Below are positions 1 to 12,482 of a stretch of DNA of 64,000 nucleotides, in pieces (the first letter of the stretch is position 1; each line of letters starts with the position of its first letter). This stretch comes from Agaricus subrufescens (Eukaryota; Basidiomycota; Agaricomycetes; Agaricales; Agaricaceae). The stretch is taken from assembly GCA_029945375.1 (NCBI GenBank), contig CM057057.1:4836001-4900000 (forward strand), read 5' to 3'. The notes beneath the pieces were generated by a model, which saw only the letters and a program-made list of their open reading frames with translations, had not been told where the DNA came from and did not search any database. The position numbers and the translations under genes are program-made.

Positions 1-226
1 GAGAGTGCTGAGGAGGATAGGTCGGGTTGATCATTGTTGAAATCTGAGCTTTCACTCTTTTCATCGTCTGCTCAGAGTTCCTCAGATTCCGCGTGAGTCG
101 TCGGTACCATTTACGAATGCGCTGATATTGCATGGTGCTGGGTTAAGTTTCCAAGAGGGTGACGTTTTGAATGAATATGAGGACATGTCGCGACGCGCAT
201 TAGCAGAGAGTGAAGCTGACCACTGA
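1..226 (+). CDS. 3' end of an unidentified protein-coding gene (partial)
   Basis: The plus strand opens with an exon at 1-20, then a candidate 55-nt GT-AG intron (21-75), then a last exon at 76-226 ending in TGA. Spliced, it reads about 57 codons without interruption; the tail ends in ALAESEADH and the middle contains LILHGAGLSF. The rest of the gene lies left of the window. I do not recognise the family. The opposite-strand open frame across 82-276 is most likely a shadow. It converges on the Maf gene with about 130 bp between the stop codons. The call rests only on open frame, plausible splice sites and codon composition. Confidence 0.45.
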
Positions 227-357
227 ATATGGCTTGTATTCCCAGTTATCTTCGGCATGCAAAATCGTCCAGCCACGGGCAGCAGTATACCAAATTACAA
301 ACATGGGGGCTTAAGATAAGATAAGTTGTAATCTTTTAATTGGTCATTTGAAAGGGT

Positions 358-1419
358 CTAGACTTCCAAAAAGTCGGGATCCTCTTCTACTAAGATATCG
401 AGGAGTTTGAAGAATGATGCCGCAGGAAATCCCACAACGTTATGATAATCGCCGTCAACCTTGCGTATAAGCATTCCTCCAAGGCCCTGCGTAAACAGTT
501 AGAAAGAGGGTATGGGGTGTACAGGGACGGGCGTCATCTACCTGAATAGCGAATCCTCCTGCGCGATCAATACCTTCTCCATTATCAGTATACGCTCGAA
601 TAATATGTTTGGGATTGTCGGCAAAATAGACCAGCGAACGTTCATCAATCGACCTGTAAAACTACGTCAGCCTAACTGAGGGATATATTCATGTGGGCGT
701 ACTTTGTAACATAACCAGGAGCGTATATCACAGGGAAGACTAGTTGAGTGATCACCAAGGTGAGCAAGGTCGTAGGAAGCGAGGGGTTACAGGAGATTAC
801 TGACCAACAGTGACGCCGGTAACCACTTCGCATACACCTCCATTCATGTCCATGAGCATTCTAAAGTTGTCTTCTTTGTCTTTCGGCTTCTCTAGGAGTT
901 CCTGATCGATCTGAGGGAGTTCGCTGTATGAAGTTTGAGATATAGAAGGTTGGGCATGTGTCAATACGACGGTATCGGCTTTTGCTAAACGTTAGCGCAA
1001 TATTGCAAAGCCATCTGGTTGTCCAGGCTTACCTCCAATGACGAGATCCGGTGGGTTATCAGGATCCTCTCTCTTGACCCATCCTTAACACATGCTCAAT
1101 GGTAGTAGGCATAATAACTCACGATCATCCGTTCATAAACGTCGACTGCCTTATGCGTGGCGGTAGCCACAGGATATTCATGAATATCCTCAAAGGAGCT
1201 CAGAGGAAGGTTTTCTTTAAAAGTTGAAGGTATGATATCGGGAGCCAAACCCTGCAATTATTTTGAATTTGGATACAACTTTTAATTGGTGGGAATATGA
1301 ACAAAGGTGCGAAGAATTTCCTTTCTTCTGGGACTGTTTGAAGCTAGGACGATGCGTTTTCCTTTGAGTTTCTTGATGGCTGGGGTTTGGAGCGCATGGG
1401 GTAGGATGTGTTTTGACAT
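358..1419 (-). CDS. Maf/ASMTL-type nucleoside triphosphate pyrophosphatase
   Basis: The translated exons match the Maf family, house-cleaning enzymes that hydrolyse non-canonical or dTTP/UTP-type nucleotides to the monophosphate. The N-terminus (start ATG at 1417-1419) carries GKRIVLASNSPRRKEIL, with the family's S-x-SPRR phosphate-binding signature. Later exons give GADTVVL and VTGVTV. The last exons give QGLGGMLIRKVDGDYHNVVG and end in FLEV at a TAG (358-360). The coding sequence is split by several short introns; the first falls after ILRTF, with the next exon starting GLAPDIIPSTF. Upstream in-frame ATGs exist, but 1419 is chosen because homology starts shortly after it. Substrate preference cannot be read from the sequence. 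Confidence 0.85.
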
Positions 1420-1677
1420 GGCGGCGATCAAGACACGGAACAACAGTGTGACATAAGAATTGTTCATAAAGTTACATATTGAATAAGAAAACAATACTCA
1501 ATACTGATGGTCAATCTCTTTTTCCGCGTCTTCCCTATGCACGTGCCAATCCACTGGCCAGATAAGATTGTGTCTTTCTTCTCCCTTTTCATCTCAAGCG
1601 GGATAAGAGAAGATTGGAGGGGTCTTGCTTCCTTTACATAGCTTGTTTGTTTCTGTTCATTTGTAAGAACCACCTCT

Positions 1678-2408
1678 TTACAATAGCTGCTGCAAAGGAG
1701 AGGGGACGTACTCTAGGATTATCTTCGTCGCCTGTACTATAATTTCGTGCTCAACGCGATGTAATCTTTCCTCAAAAGCCTCCAGGACCTCTCCTTTTTC
1801 TATCTTAACTTCTCTGACCAACACTGGCTCTCCCCTGTCCACGTCCTTGACCACCCGGTGGATCATGCAGCCACTATGTTCAATTTCTCCTCTCTGGAAT
1901 GCTTCGAAGGCCCTCTCGATTGCGTTTGCACCGTCAAATGCGCCAGGGAGGGCGGGGTGAAGGTTGATCACAGGTATTGGTATCGTAGGCGGTTCGAGGT
2001 CGCTCAGCGATAACCGGCCTTCCACGATCTCGAGAAATCGTTCGCTCAGAATATGCATCCAACCCGCGAGAACAACAATGTCTGGTTCCGCTTTCACCAC
2101 CATGCGTGCGATCTCCGCATCATAGTCCTCTCTCGTCTTCTCTGGATTCTTTTTTAAATACGGTTGAAGTGCAAGATATGCAGTGGGGATCGGAGGGTTG
2201 GCGGAGGCAGCCCGTGTCAGGCCGTAAGCAGCTTTTCGGTTGGAGATTACGAGAACAATTTCAGCGTCTGGTAGGGCTGATGTATTCTGGGCATCAATAA
2301 GGGCTTGGAGATTTGTTCCTGGGCGGCGATGAGCTCCACACGACAGAGAAACTTTGCTAACCTGCCTGAACCAGAAATCAGGACTACGACCCGTTTTTTG
2401 GAAGACAT
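1678..2408 (-). CDS. ADE8: Phosphoribosylglycinamide formyltransferase (GAR transformylase)
   Basis: This is the purine-synthesis enzyme that transfers a formyl group from 10-formyl-THF to GAR. Visible motifs in order are VVVLISGSGTNLQALIDA (phosphate-binding N-terminus), VLAGWMHILSERFL, and NLHPALPGAFDGANAIERAF with the catalytic Asn-His region, followed by GCMIHRVVKDVDRGEPV. Exon 1 is 2366-2408 and exon 2 is 1678-2318, giving 227 residues, the normal monofunctional length. The 47-nt intron (2319-2365) must start with GC, not GT, to give ISGSGTNLQ in frame; a GT alternative would drop two residues of the conserved loop. The start at 2408 (MSSKKRVVV) is nearest to the homology. It is divergent from EFM5, with about 180 bp between the starts. 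Confidence 0.93.
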
Positions 2409-2591
2409 GCCGGAAGGAGTAACGGAAGGAGTGATGCTGGATTTTGGGACAAAGATAATTGGGCCAACCAATTCTCTGGTTGATCCCTTCAAGTGAATTG
2501 TCAACCACACCGATTACATCGGGCCGAGACCGAATAAAAAGATTTGAAAAATTCCCCGCTTCCCCTTTTTTTCTTTCTATACAGTCTCAAG

Positions 2592-3541
2592 ATGGTCAGC
2601 CCTATCGACATACCAGCTCCTACCTCTCCCCTCTCAGATCTCTCTTATTCTCCGCTCTCCCTCGATCCGAAAACTCTGGCCCTCTTAGATGATTTTCTAT
2701 CAAATAAAGCGGAGGAGGAGCGAAAATTTGAGCAACTTAAAGTCGAAAACAATTTAGCTCACATCTCGGACGGTGATAATAATGGCACAGCTCTCGAGAA
2801 ACCTATGATGAGCGTAGATGAGTATCGCCACGCCTTTGGAGAGGATTGGCAACTGAGCCAATTCTGGTAAGTTCCTTGCCAGACAGGGCTTGGATGACCC
2901 AGGTCTAAACCTACGGACCTATAATCGTCTTAAAGCCCTGTCCCCTTAAAGAAATACAAGCTTGACGGTTTCTCTTGACAGGTACAGCACCTCGTTCGCC
3001 ACCCGTCTGGCGGACTTAATAGATGAGCTAGAACCTTGCCCCGAGGCCTCGATTGGGTTCATTTGTTCACCTACAGCGTTTGTCGCATTTCAACATCAAC
3101 ATCCTCGATCCAACACTAGATTGCTGGAAGTTGACAAGCGCTTCGCCGTTTTGGCACCATCGCAGTATATTCCATACGATCTCAATGAACCAGATAACTT
3201 TCCCAAAGAACTCACACAGTCTTTCGATCTGGCCGTCGTTGATCCCCCTTTCCTCAACGAAGTCCGTGTTAAAATATTGTTCTCTATTGACAAAACCTCA
3301 CTGTTTATGCAAGGTCACAAACGAGAGGCTTGTACAGACTCTCAGGCAAATATTAAAACCTTCCGCAAAACTAATACTGATCACTTCCATCTCGGTGGAA
3401 GATGTGATCAAAAAGCTTTACAGTAGTTCACCGTTGGGACCAATGAGGAAGACTGCTCTCGAGGTAGAACACGGTCAGTTGGCGAATGATTTTGCATGTT
3501 GGGGTTCATGGGAGGGTGCCGAGTCTTTTGGGGTCGATTGA
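2592..3541 (+). CDS. EFM5: eEF1A lysine N-methyltransferase (EFM5 / N6AMT2 family)
   Basis: This is a class I SAM-dependent methyltransferase of the EFM5/EEF1AKMT1 family, which methylates a lysine of translation elongation factor 1A. Exons are 2592-2866, 2982-3261 and 3314-3541, giving 260 residues. The family hallmarks are LSQFWYS across the first splice junction, then a SAM-binding segment (ASIGFICSPTAF), then the catalytic DPPFL motif just before intron 2. The C-terminal half carries LILITSISVEDVIKKLY and NDFACWGSWEGAESFGVD. Intron 1 is unusually long for this window (115 nt, 2867-2981); intron 2 is 52 nt. Homology assigns the family; the eEF1A substrate is family knowledge, not visible here. 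Confidence 0.88.
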
Positions 3542-3674
3542 CACACGATCAGTCTTGGTTTCCTAGCACCCTGAATGGAAACAGCGGGGAGCAAAACTTT
3601 GGTTCTTAGACCTTTGATCGCTTAGAGAGAGTATGACCGTACAATCAACCCCAGTAGAGATTCCGCGGAACACA

Positions 3675-5697
3675 TCAATCATTATCCAGCAATACATGAC
3701 TTAGGCTCAAAACCGCTATCTTCACCTTTCTTTCCTCCGCAACTTTCTCCACCAATTCTCTCGTGATGATGATTGTCTCATTTTCGTCGCCCTGAGTGAA
3801 CCGCCGCATTAGTAGACCGGATTCGTTCAACGCGAATGCTGCATCCTCGATGCGCAGATCTGTTGCTCGAGCAATATCGTTTAAGGTGCATCGCACACTG
3901 ACATGGATCTCGGCAGCACCATCTTCACGTTGAACGATCTCGAACACTCGATTTGTTGTAAAAGTAGGATCTGTAGAGGTCAGATTAACAATTGTCCACT
4001 AAAGACAATTCCAGTATTTACCATCAAAAGTACTCAGTGGTGATGCGCTTTTCACAGGGTCCATATAATCACCATCTCGCCCTTTCGCTCGTTTTTTTCG
4101 TTTAGTTGTGTCTTCCAATTCACCTATCGAGGACTTTGATAGATCTGGCAAGTCTCCAACTGTTCGAACGCGAGGTATTTCGGGAGGGAGTGCTGATAAA
4201 ACACGGCTGGCAGTGAGCCCTGGTTAGAATCTCATTTTTGCGGAAAACAAAGGTGTGGTACCGGAAGTAGCGGATGATTCGTGCCACCCAGAATGCGAGA
4301 TAACTTCGTAATCCTAGATCGGACAAGGGTCTCTCGGGAGTACCGACTTTGCCTGATCGTCGTGAAAGTTCATAACCTATGCGCCACGGTCAGTGACGGA
4401 ACGACACCAGGTAGTGAAGATTGCTGACTGAATTCAATCATCATAGAGCCGTATCCTTGTCGTTGATATGGTGGGAGTGTCATTATGCAGGCGAGGTTAT
4501 AGCCATCATACGATAATTTTTCCTGTAAACTGTTGTCAAGGCATGCTCTTGTATGGTTAAGAACGAAGTAGCGTACCTTAGAGAAGAAGCCAAGCATGAT
4601 ATCGCACGTAGGTAAAGCATCTGTGAGAATATAAAAAAGGACTACAAAATTGTCAACAAGATCGAAAGTGTCCATATATCTTTCTACCCACAATTATCGC
4701 AATCGAAAAATAGCGTTTTGACGTCGATGAACAACTTTCCGAACAACGCCAGATTCTGGCAATAGAGCTGTTCTCTTCGTTAGCACACATATGGGGATAG
4801 GTCGTGGGTCAACACACCTTTTGAATAGATCCGTCCACCTCCCATATTGTCTGTGAACCTCTCTGGTAGACCTTGCGCCCAGGTGGATGCCTAGTCTCAC
4901 ATTGTTTCTATCGTCACCTGTTATTGAGCGTCGAGCTTCCCAAAAGGCTAACTCCCACCTTGTGTAATTCCCAGGAAACGGGGTCTGCCATATATTTGAA
5001 GCACATATCACAGACGTACAGATCGGCTCGGTGACCATCGCTGTGGTACCGGTGTAGTCCACCAGCTAGAATGTCAACAGTTCTTCCGTGAGACCGCGCG
5101 GTTGTTCGTGCAACACCAGGGATTCTCGGTCCTGTAGCCGTTGAGGGCTGAGATGTTTCTTCTTCATCAGTGAGCGGGTATGGAGAAAAGTACCTAGCAG
5201 CACCTTGAGCGACAGAACACAAGTAATAGAGGTCAAAGCGCACGTACCAAGTCTTTATCTGCCAATTCCCGAAATGCACCGTTTCAAAGTTGCGCTGAGC
5301 AGTAATTTGTTTGTGTTGCTGGAGGTCAAGCTCCTCTTCCGTTAGAGGGACATCTTCCTCGTGAGGCGGCGGGGTTTCGTCACTATGAGAGCCCAGTCCG
5401 CTGGATGTCGACGTATGTCGTTTTCTTTTTCTTGATCGCCCGTCTCTCCGTTCAGACATGTCTTCTGCGGGTCTGCAGTCCCGTTCGTCTATCCACTCGT
5501 CGAGGCGTTTGTCCTGGTTGATATAATGGACATAGACCTGGCCCTTGCTTCTCTCGAGGACTTGGACATATTCTGGGTGTTTTTATTTGTCACCAGGCAC
5601 GGTGGAGCGGCGAGGGTGGCTTACTCTGGGTGTCGCCCTTGTCAATGACGTATATGCGCGGGTCATATGTTGACTGTGGAAGCGACAAGGCAGGCAT
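3675..5697 (-). CDS. MYST-family histone acetyltransferase with chromo-barrel domain (Esa1/Tip60-like)
   Basis: The protein starts at 5697 (first exon 5625-5697, intron 5573-5624). An N-terminal chromo-barrel includes [19 protein letters not shown], followed by a basic stretch (RSRKRKRH). The MYST zinc finger reads [20 protein letters not shown], then [20 protein letters not shown]. The acetyl-CoA site is [18 protein letters not shown], containing the catalytic-region Cys, and the conserved Glu sits in [19 protein letters not shown]. About 60 extra residues with a KRKKRAKG cluster separate this core from the C-terminal winged-helix-like segment ([20 protein letters not shown]). Such proteins acetylate H4/H2A in NuA4-type complexes; the chromo-barrel favours the Esa1/Tip60 branch. 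It ends at TGA 3675-3677. Confidence 0.9.
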
Positions 5698-5956
5698 TGG
5701 CGGTGGACAATCTGCTCAACGCCAGCTTAGGCGTTCCAAGTACGCGGGCTTACATAACAAAAGCAGCGGATCAAGCCTCTCTGCCAACAAAACACAAGCA
5801 TGTATTCACAGATGTTGACAAACAAAACACAAAAAAAATCAACTAGCGACTTGGAATAGGCGTATGTATTATTCTACAGGAGTGCGCATAAAAAGGTAGA
5901 TGTGACGCATGTTGACGGCGCAGAAAACAAGACAACTTGATTCACCAAACCTGATC

Positions 5957-8900
5957 TCAATCCCAGGAAGGATTCGACTGGTATGAATGGTTTCTAGCCG
6001 TTCCGTTCTGGGCAGGGCTTGCCGGAGACCATTGAGGTGATGTCGGACTATATGCTGGAGAAGCCGGTGCTGTGAAAGAAGAGATTAGGTCTGGTCGAGT
6101 GGTTGATGCCGTTGCACTTACAGTACGCAGGGGCTGAAAGAGGAGTCAATTATCAGTAAGAGACATAGTACACGGGAAAAGAGGCACTCACATGCAGGAG
6201 AATAAGCGGGAGAGGTGGGGGCTATTCGAGATATCAGTCATGCTAGTCAATGAGTGATTTCGAGGATCTTAACGTACAATACTTGGGCGACGATGGCGAA
6301 GCCATAGGGGAGGTAGGTGAGTATTTTGGTGAGGAGGGGCTCATACGAGGAGAGGCTAGTTCTAAAGTCAGAATTGGTTGGACTTGCATACATACAAAAT
6401 CGCTTACTGGGAGAATCTATAGTTGAAACAGCTTCAGAATGTCTTCTCATTGAAAACGGAAAAAAAGACTTACATCTTGGTGACGCAGGGCTAAACGAGG
6501 GACTTGTGGGTGAATAACGAGGTGAAGTGGGACTAAACGATGGAGACTGAGGACTATAGCGAGGCGAGGTTGGAGAGAATGATGGCGACGTTGGCGAATA
6601 ACGTGGACTCGTAGGCGAGTATGCCGGAGACGTAAGATTTAGAGTAGGAGAAGTAGGCGAATACGTCGGTGATGTCATTCCTCCGGCTCTGTGGATGAAG
6701 GGTGAAGTTGCGTATGGTGACGTTCCAAACGGTGACGTTGCTCCGCCATACGGCGACTGCGGGACAAAACTCGGTGAGGTAGGCGAGTATGCATTTGGAG
6801 AGCTAGGACTGTATCCAGGTCCACCAGGTGACATTCCACCCGCACCAAGAGGGCTTTGACCGAAGGGCATGAAACTGAAATTAGATGCTTCATCACCACC
6901 ATTCGACGCCAAGGGTGTGAACGATGCTGATTCACCCTTGAACATGCCGTCGTGCCACATAGGGGAGTTGGTATCGTAAGGTGTCATTGCCACTTGTCCT
7001 GGTGTCATGCCATCTTCTAGGTGAGCAGCCAGCATAGATTGAACAGGCAAGCTATGATCAACAATAGCGTCCTTGAGCATATCAATATCAAGAGCAACTT
7101 CAAATGCTCCAGTGCCCATAGGAGCCATCTGACCAAACATGACGTTCTCGGCAATACCATGACAATCGTCTTTCTCGCCCACAGCCGCTGCCTCCATCAA
7201 GACTTCGACAGTCTCCTCGAAGGAACACCTCATCAACGCTCCAGTATCGGCTCGATTAATTCCATGACGAGTGATGGCCATAAGAGAGCCACGATGAGTC
7301 ATGAGATCACAAAGAAGTGCGAGATGGCGATAGTTGACATAAGAACCATCGAATTCGATGACACTACGCAACTCTTTCATGATCGCAGCGCGGGCTGCTT
7401 CGATCCCGAGAACGTTGAAGACCTCCACACAGCTGTTGGAATACGTTCGAGTAAAGTCGACACCGTCGATACACATCACAGTCTTCAAGTTGACACCGTC
7501 AGTTTCCAACACCCACTCCTTGTCCTTTCCAGTCTCGATAGTACCATCAGGTCTGATCACAACTTTATCCGCCTCTGTCAAGAACACCCTATTGATGCCC
7601 TTCACACCACGCAAGCTAACAGAATTAAGCATGGTGTTCTCCAATTGCCTCAAAAAGATGTCTTCCTCGACGGAACCATAGGCTTCATCATCCTTATCCG
7701 GACTTCCCAACACACGACAACGAATAATTAGCTTCTCCGAGTTATCTTCTGACCAAATGACGAACAGATCCGTCTTGAAACTGTCCCCAATCCGGTTGGC
7801 AACGTATTGCATCATGAGCTTCCTATCAATCATCTTGGCACGATCCATCTCAAGACGAAGCAACCATGGTGACTGCAAGTGGAGCTTCGACTCTGTTTCC
7901 TCATCAGGAATAGCGAAGAACGACTCGACAAAGACAGCGTCTTCTTCAATGATGGTAGAGGTGGGATCGGGATCGTACCAGATTTCTACAGCAGCTGTAA
8001 CGGTTCGAAGGGAAGTATACGCCAATTCTTGTTGGACGTTTTTCGCAAGTGTGGGGGAAACGGAAATTTCGGGTTCAAGGTAGACGGTAAGGGAGGGAGT
8101 TTTGATGTTGGTGGCGACATTGATGATTTCTTTCAAACGTGGCACACCAAGTGTGACGTTCTTACTCGAGACACCAGCATAGTGGAAAGTATTGAGCGTC
8201 ATCTGTGTCGCCGGTTCACCAATGGATTGAGCAGAAAGGGTACCACACATTTCTCCGGGGTGTACAACGGACTGGTTGAATTTTGATTCAACCTCACCAA
8301 GAACCCAGTCAAACGCTTCGCGAGTGAGATGGAACTTCTCCAAGACACGGCGAGTGGCAAATGTAGCTCGAAGATGCATCTTGAACATCAATGTAGCGTT
8401 TTCCTGAGCTTCAGCACTCAAGGAATCTTCACCACGAACAACGACTAGACGTTTCTCTAGCTCTCGAATGGCATCAACGACGTATGCGGGCTCGAGATCA
8501 CTCGGCTTCCGTCGATCGATGTGGAAGATTTGCGAAGCGTTCTGAACGATACGAAGAAGATTGACAGGAAGATAGTGTGGCTGTGTTGTAGGTGTGCGAG
8601 GGAAAATGAAGTGACGAAGGGTCCTACGATCCTCGACCAATTGTTTATATTCCTCGTCAAGCTTTTGCTGGAGCTCAAGTGAGCTATCGTCAATGCCAAC
8701 CTGGAGTACACCGGGAAGGAAACCACCCTCTGGATCTGTGACGTCAACACGATAGTTGTGCTGGAATTCCTTGTCATTCAGTCCGAAGGTTTCAATGGTC
8801 TGCTTCTCAATGAAAGCACCATCCATCCCGTCTTCGCCATACACAAATTGAATGAGGTCACCGAGGGAGTTACGAACTGTGCCGTCGTAGCAAACCATCA

Positions 8901-11900
8901 CATCCTCGAGGGCCTTGACAAGACGACGTTGGATATAACCAGTCTCGGCAGTCTTGACAGCGGTGTCGATAAGACCTTCACGACCAGCCATAGCGTGGAA
9001 GAAGAATTCTTGGGGTGTCAAGCCACGTAAGTAGGAGTTCTCGACGAAACCCCTGGACTCTGGAGTGAAATCGTCCTTGGTAAAGTGCGGTAACGTGCGA
9101 TGGCGGAAACCGAATGGAATACGACGACCTTCGACGGATTGTTGACCGACACAAACAGACATCTGCGAGATGTTAATGAAAGAACCTTTGGATCCAGCGA
9201 CCACCATCTGTTTGACGTTGTTATCTTCTTTCAAGTGCTTTTGAGCATATTGACCAGATGTATCACGGGCCAAGTTAAGCTGGCGTTCGACCATACTCTC
9301 GAAAGATTCACGGATGGTCATACCCGGCTTGGGTTTGAGACGATCGTGAGTAGCATCTTCAATGATTTTCGTGACTTCGTTTTTGCGTTCGAGAATAGTC
9401 TGGGTGATGTAGGACATGGTCTTCCCATCGGCGATGGTGTCACCAATACCAATACTGAAACCGTTATGGAACAACCAGAAGTTCACGACGCGCTGTAGAC
9501 CGGTGAAAAGTTGCCGCGTAATTTCCGGACCCTTCTCGCGAAATACAACATGAACGAGACCGCCCTGAGTAGCACCAACCGTCTTCTTATCAACGATACC
9601 AAAGATTAGTTCGCCATTTTCGATGAGCATACCATCATCGAAAACCGGATTCGACGACTTTGGGTCAGGAGATCGGTGGATGTTGATACCACGGGGGATT
9701 GTCATACTAAGGATTTGTTTCCCAGTCCACAGTGGCTTGGGTTTGAGGATAGCAGGCGTAGGGATAGTACCGTCCCATTCTGGAACCCAAAGAAGAATGT
9801 TCTGGACGTGATTCCAGTCTAGGAAACAATCACGGAGGGTAAATTTGCGGATACCACATAATGTATCCTGTACAATGCCCATGACGGGTTTGTTTGCTTG
9901 AGGTGATATAATCTACCCGATTTTGAGCGTGGAGCCCTTCTCGGAACGGGATTATACTAACCTGGCGAGGAACCCATGCGACTTGTGACAGTTCAGCCCT
10001 GGTTTCCTCACTTTGCGGTATACTGAAGGAGAGGTTTAAACAAGGGATAGAACAGGATAGGGAAGAAAAACGTACTGCATGTTCATCTCATCACCATCGA
10101 AATCGGCATTGTAGGGTGGTGTACTGGAGATCCATGAGATCACGATTGGATCCTCATCAGAATTATACTTACACCGAGAGATTCAGCCGGAAAGCTAACC
10201 GAAGAACTTAGTATGATCAAATTACCGCAGTCCAGAGCCACTTACTGGAATAGGGCATCAAGCGGACACGGTGACTCATCATACTCATTTTGTGTAAACT
10301 GGGCTGTCGGTTAAATAGCACGAAGCTGATTAGAGTTAAATGAGCCATCAGACCGAAGTATGAGATGCATATAAGTAGAGTTGCTTACTCTCCATCTTTA
10401 AGATGACGTTCCACAATCCAACCATACTGCAGAAAGGCATCGGCACGTTTATTATACCTTAAATCTATCCGTTCTCCCGTATCTCGAACGACATATCGAG
10501 CACCAGGATACGCAGTGGGACCGTTCCGTACGAGTTCTTGAAGGTAGGAGATGTTGTAGGGCGTTACACGTTCAGGAAAGGTCAGATTCATGGCTATACT
10601 CTTCGGAACACCAACTTCATCCAATTCCAGGTTGGGGTCACCAGTAATGACAGTACGAGCTGAGAAATCAACTCGCTTGCCCATTAGATTGCCACGTAGA
10701 CGACCTTCTTTACCCTTCAGACGCGCTCGAATGGCTTTGACGGGCCTTCCGGATTTCTGGAGAGCCTGGGGGATACCTGCAATGTCATTATCCATGTACG
10801 TGGCGACGTGGAACTGCAAATGGGTCAGTGAAGGATAAGTCAAAATTACCAACGTTTCGCTACCTGCAAAAGTTGCTCAAATTCTGAAATGACGTGGGCG
10901 GGTGCACCTTCTTGCTCGCACCGACGAACATTAGCAGAAGCCTTGATAATATCACCAAGTTTGTATGTTAAATCATCCTCGCTACGCATAGCACCGCCAT
11001 CAACAGCTATACTAGGACGAACAGGAGGAGGTGGCACGGGCATGACAGTAAGAATCATCCACTCGGGTCGAGCATACTCATCAGAAAGACCGATGAGATG
11101 GAGATCTGAATCTGACATCTTTTTAAAGACGGTATATACCTCTGAGGGTGTTATTAGTCGTTTGTCAGGTTGCATAGACTTGACCTCCTTTGATCCAAGA
11201 TAGTTAGTAATTTCAACAACAGGATTGGCCAGAGAAAACACTCACGTCATCATCATCCTTAGTCTTCTTGTATTGAACAAAAAGCTTTAAACCTTCTTTT
11301 CTTATCTGTGGCTGTATATGACCACATCCACCATGACCCTTCTTTGGTTCGTCGGTTTCTGGGTCGGCACCATCTTCTTTGATGTCATCAGGCTCACAAA
11401 CAGTTTTGGCCTTGCAATGGGCCCAGACGATGGCCATGCGAGCTTTTGGGTCGCGTACATGACGAATTTTGTCCGCGAAATTAGGATCCGACTTATGAAT
11501 AACAATAACAGGCACAATTGGGTGAAGGGGAGTGACCGTCGAGTTGGATTGATAATACCGACAGAAGTATATGAAAATCAAGTGGTCAGTATCAGTGTCT
11601 ACACATGAAAGAATTGTCCAGAATCTGGACTAGCCGCAAAACAACAGGGGGCACAGCCAATGAGCCAATGTGGAAAGATCCAGGGCACACATCTCTAGCT
11701 GCGTCACAGGAGAGAAGGGCCTGCGCATCCAACCAGGGCGAAAGGTAATTTCGCACTCCTCGTTCTGCCCCCCATTTCACCCGCAACCCCGTGTCCAACC
11801 AACGCTGTACGGATGCAATGGGAAAGACGCGGCGATCAAGCGACCGAAAACGCGCGCCAGAAGTCCCCCGTAGCAGGTGGAAGAACGCCCTCGATTGTCA

Positions 11901-12482
11901 AGGGAACTAACGGGGTGCGGGCTTGGGGTTCTCCATGGTGAGTGGAGAGAGCCCCCAGAAAATTGGGATGGTGGGGTGCGAAACGAGCAGAGGAAAGTTC
12001 AACTCACGATGTCGGCTTTCAGTTTTCCGCAGTTTACACAAATACATTCCAAAATTTTCTTCACTTTCACAATAAAACCTAAAGGCGTAAGAGATGAGCA
12101 ACGGCTAAGCGGATAAGGTGATGAGGGGGACGTACCCGGGTGAAAAACAGGCCTCGCCAACTCTATGTGACCAAAATGCCCCGGACACTCAGACATTCCC
12201 TCACCACAGGTCTGGCACTTGAAGTTGCGGTCTATTGTTCCCATTCGCGGGTCCATGAGACCACCCATCTTTGGTTTGTGGGTGGCCTCGTCCATAACTT
12301 CGGGATGCTCGATCTTTGCGACGGATGTGGCTTTCTGGAGACGAGAAAAAATAATTTGTCAGCAGGCGAAGGAAAAGCAGGACAAGAGGACGCACGATCT
12401 CCTCGGGCGAAAGGATACCGAACTGGACCTCCTTGACCTTGCGGATGGGAGCCGAAGAGTACGCAAACTGATGGCCAAGCAT
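5957..12482 (-). CDS. RPB1: RNA polymerase II largest subunit RPB1
   Basis: This is the catalytic Rpb1 (beta-prime homologue). The start at 12482 gives [20 protein letters not shown]. Next come the clamp zinc site ([17 protein letters not shown]), the segment [20 protein letters not shown], the active-site Mg loop [12 protein letters not shown] (about 10,070-10,110), and [19 protein letters not shown] before the bridge helix. The main exon is 6474-9912. The C-terminal domain (from about 6,850 down) consists of variable YSPTSPx heptads, many FSPTSPR or YSPTSPR. The last exons are 6408-6416, 6278-6355, 6192-6221, 6122-6133 and 5957-6069, ending NPSWD. All five introns in this tail are phase 1. 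Upstream introns split the N-terminal third into small exons. It is divergent from VPS27. Confidence 0.97.

Noticed and set aside
7021..9811. Several plus-strand open frames of 62-236 codons opposite RPB1
   Set aside because: They are antisense shadows of the strongly conserved RPB1 exon and show no homology of their own.
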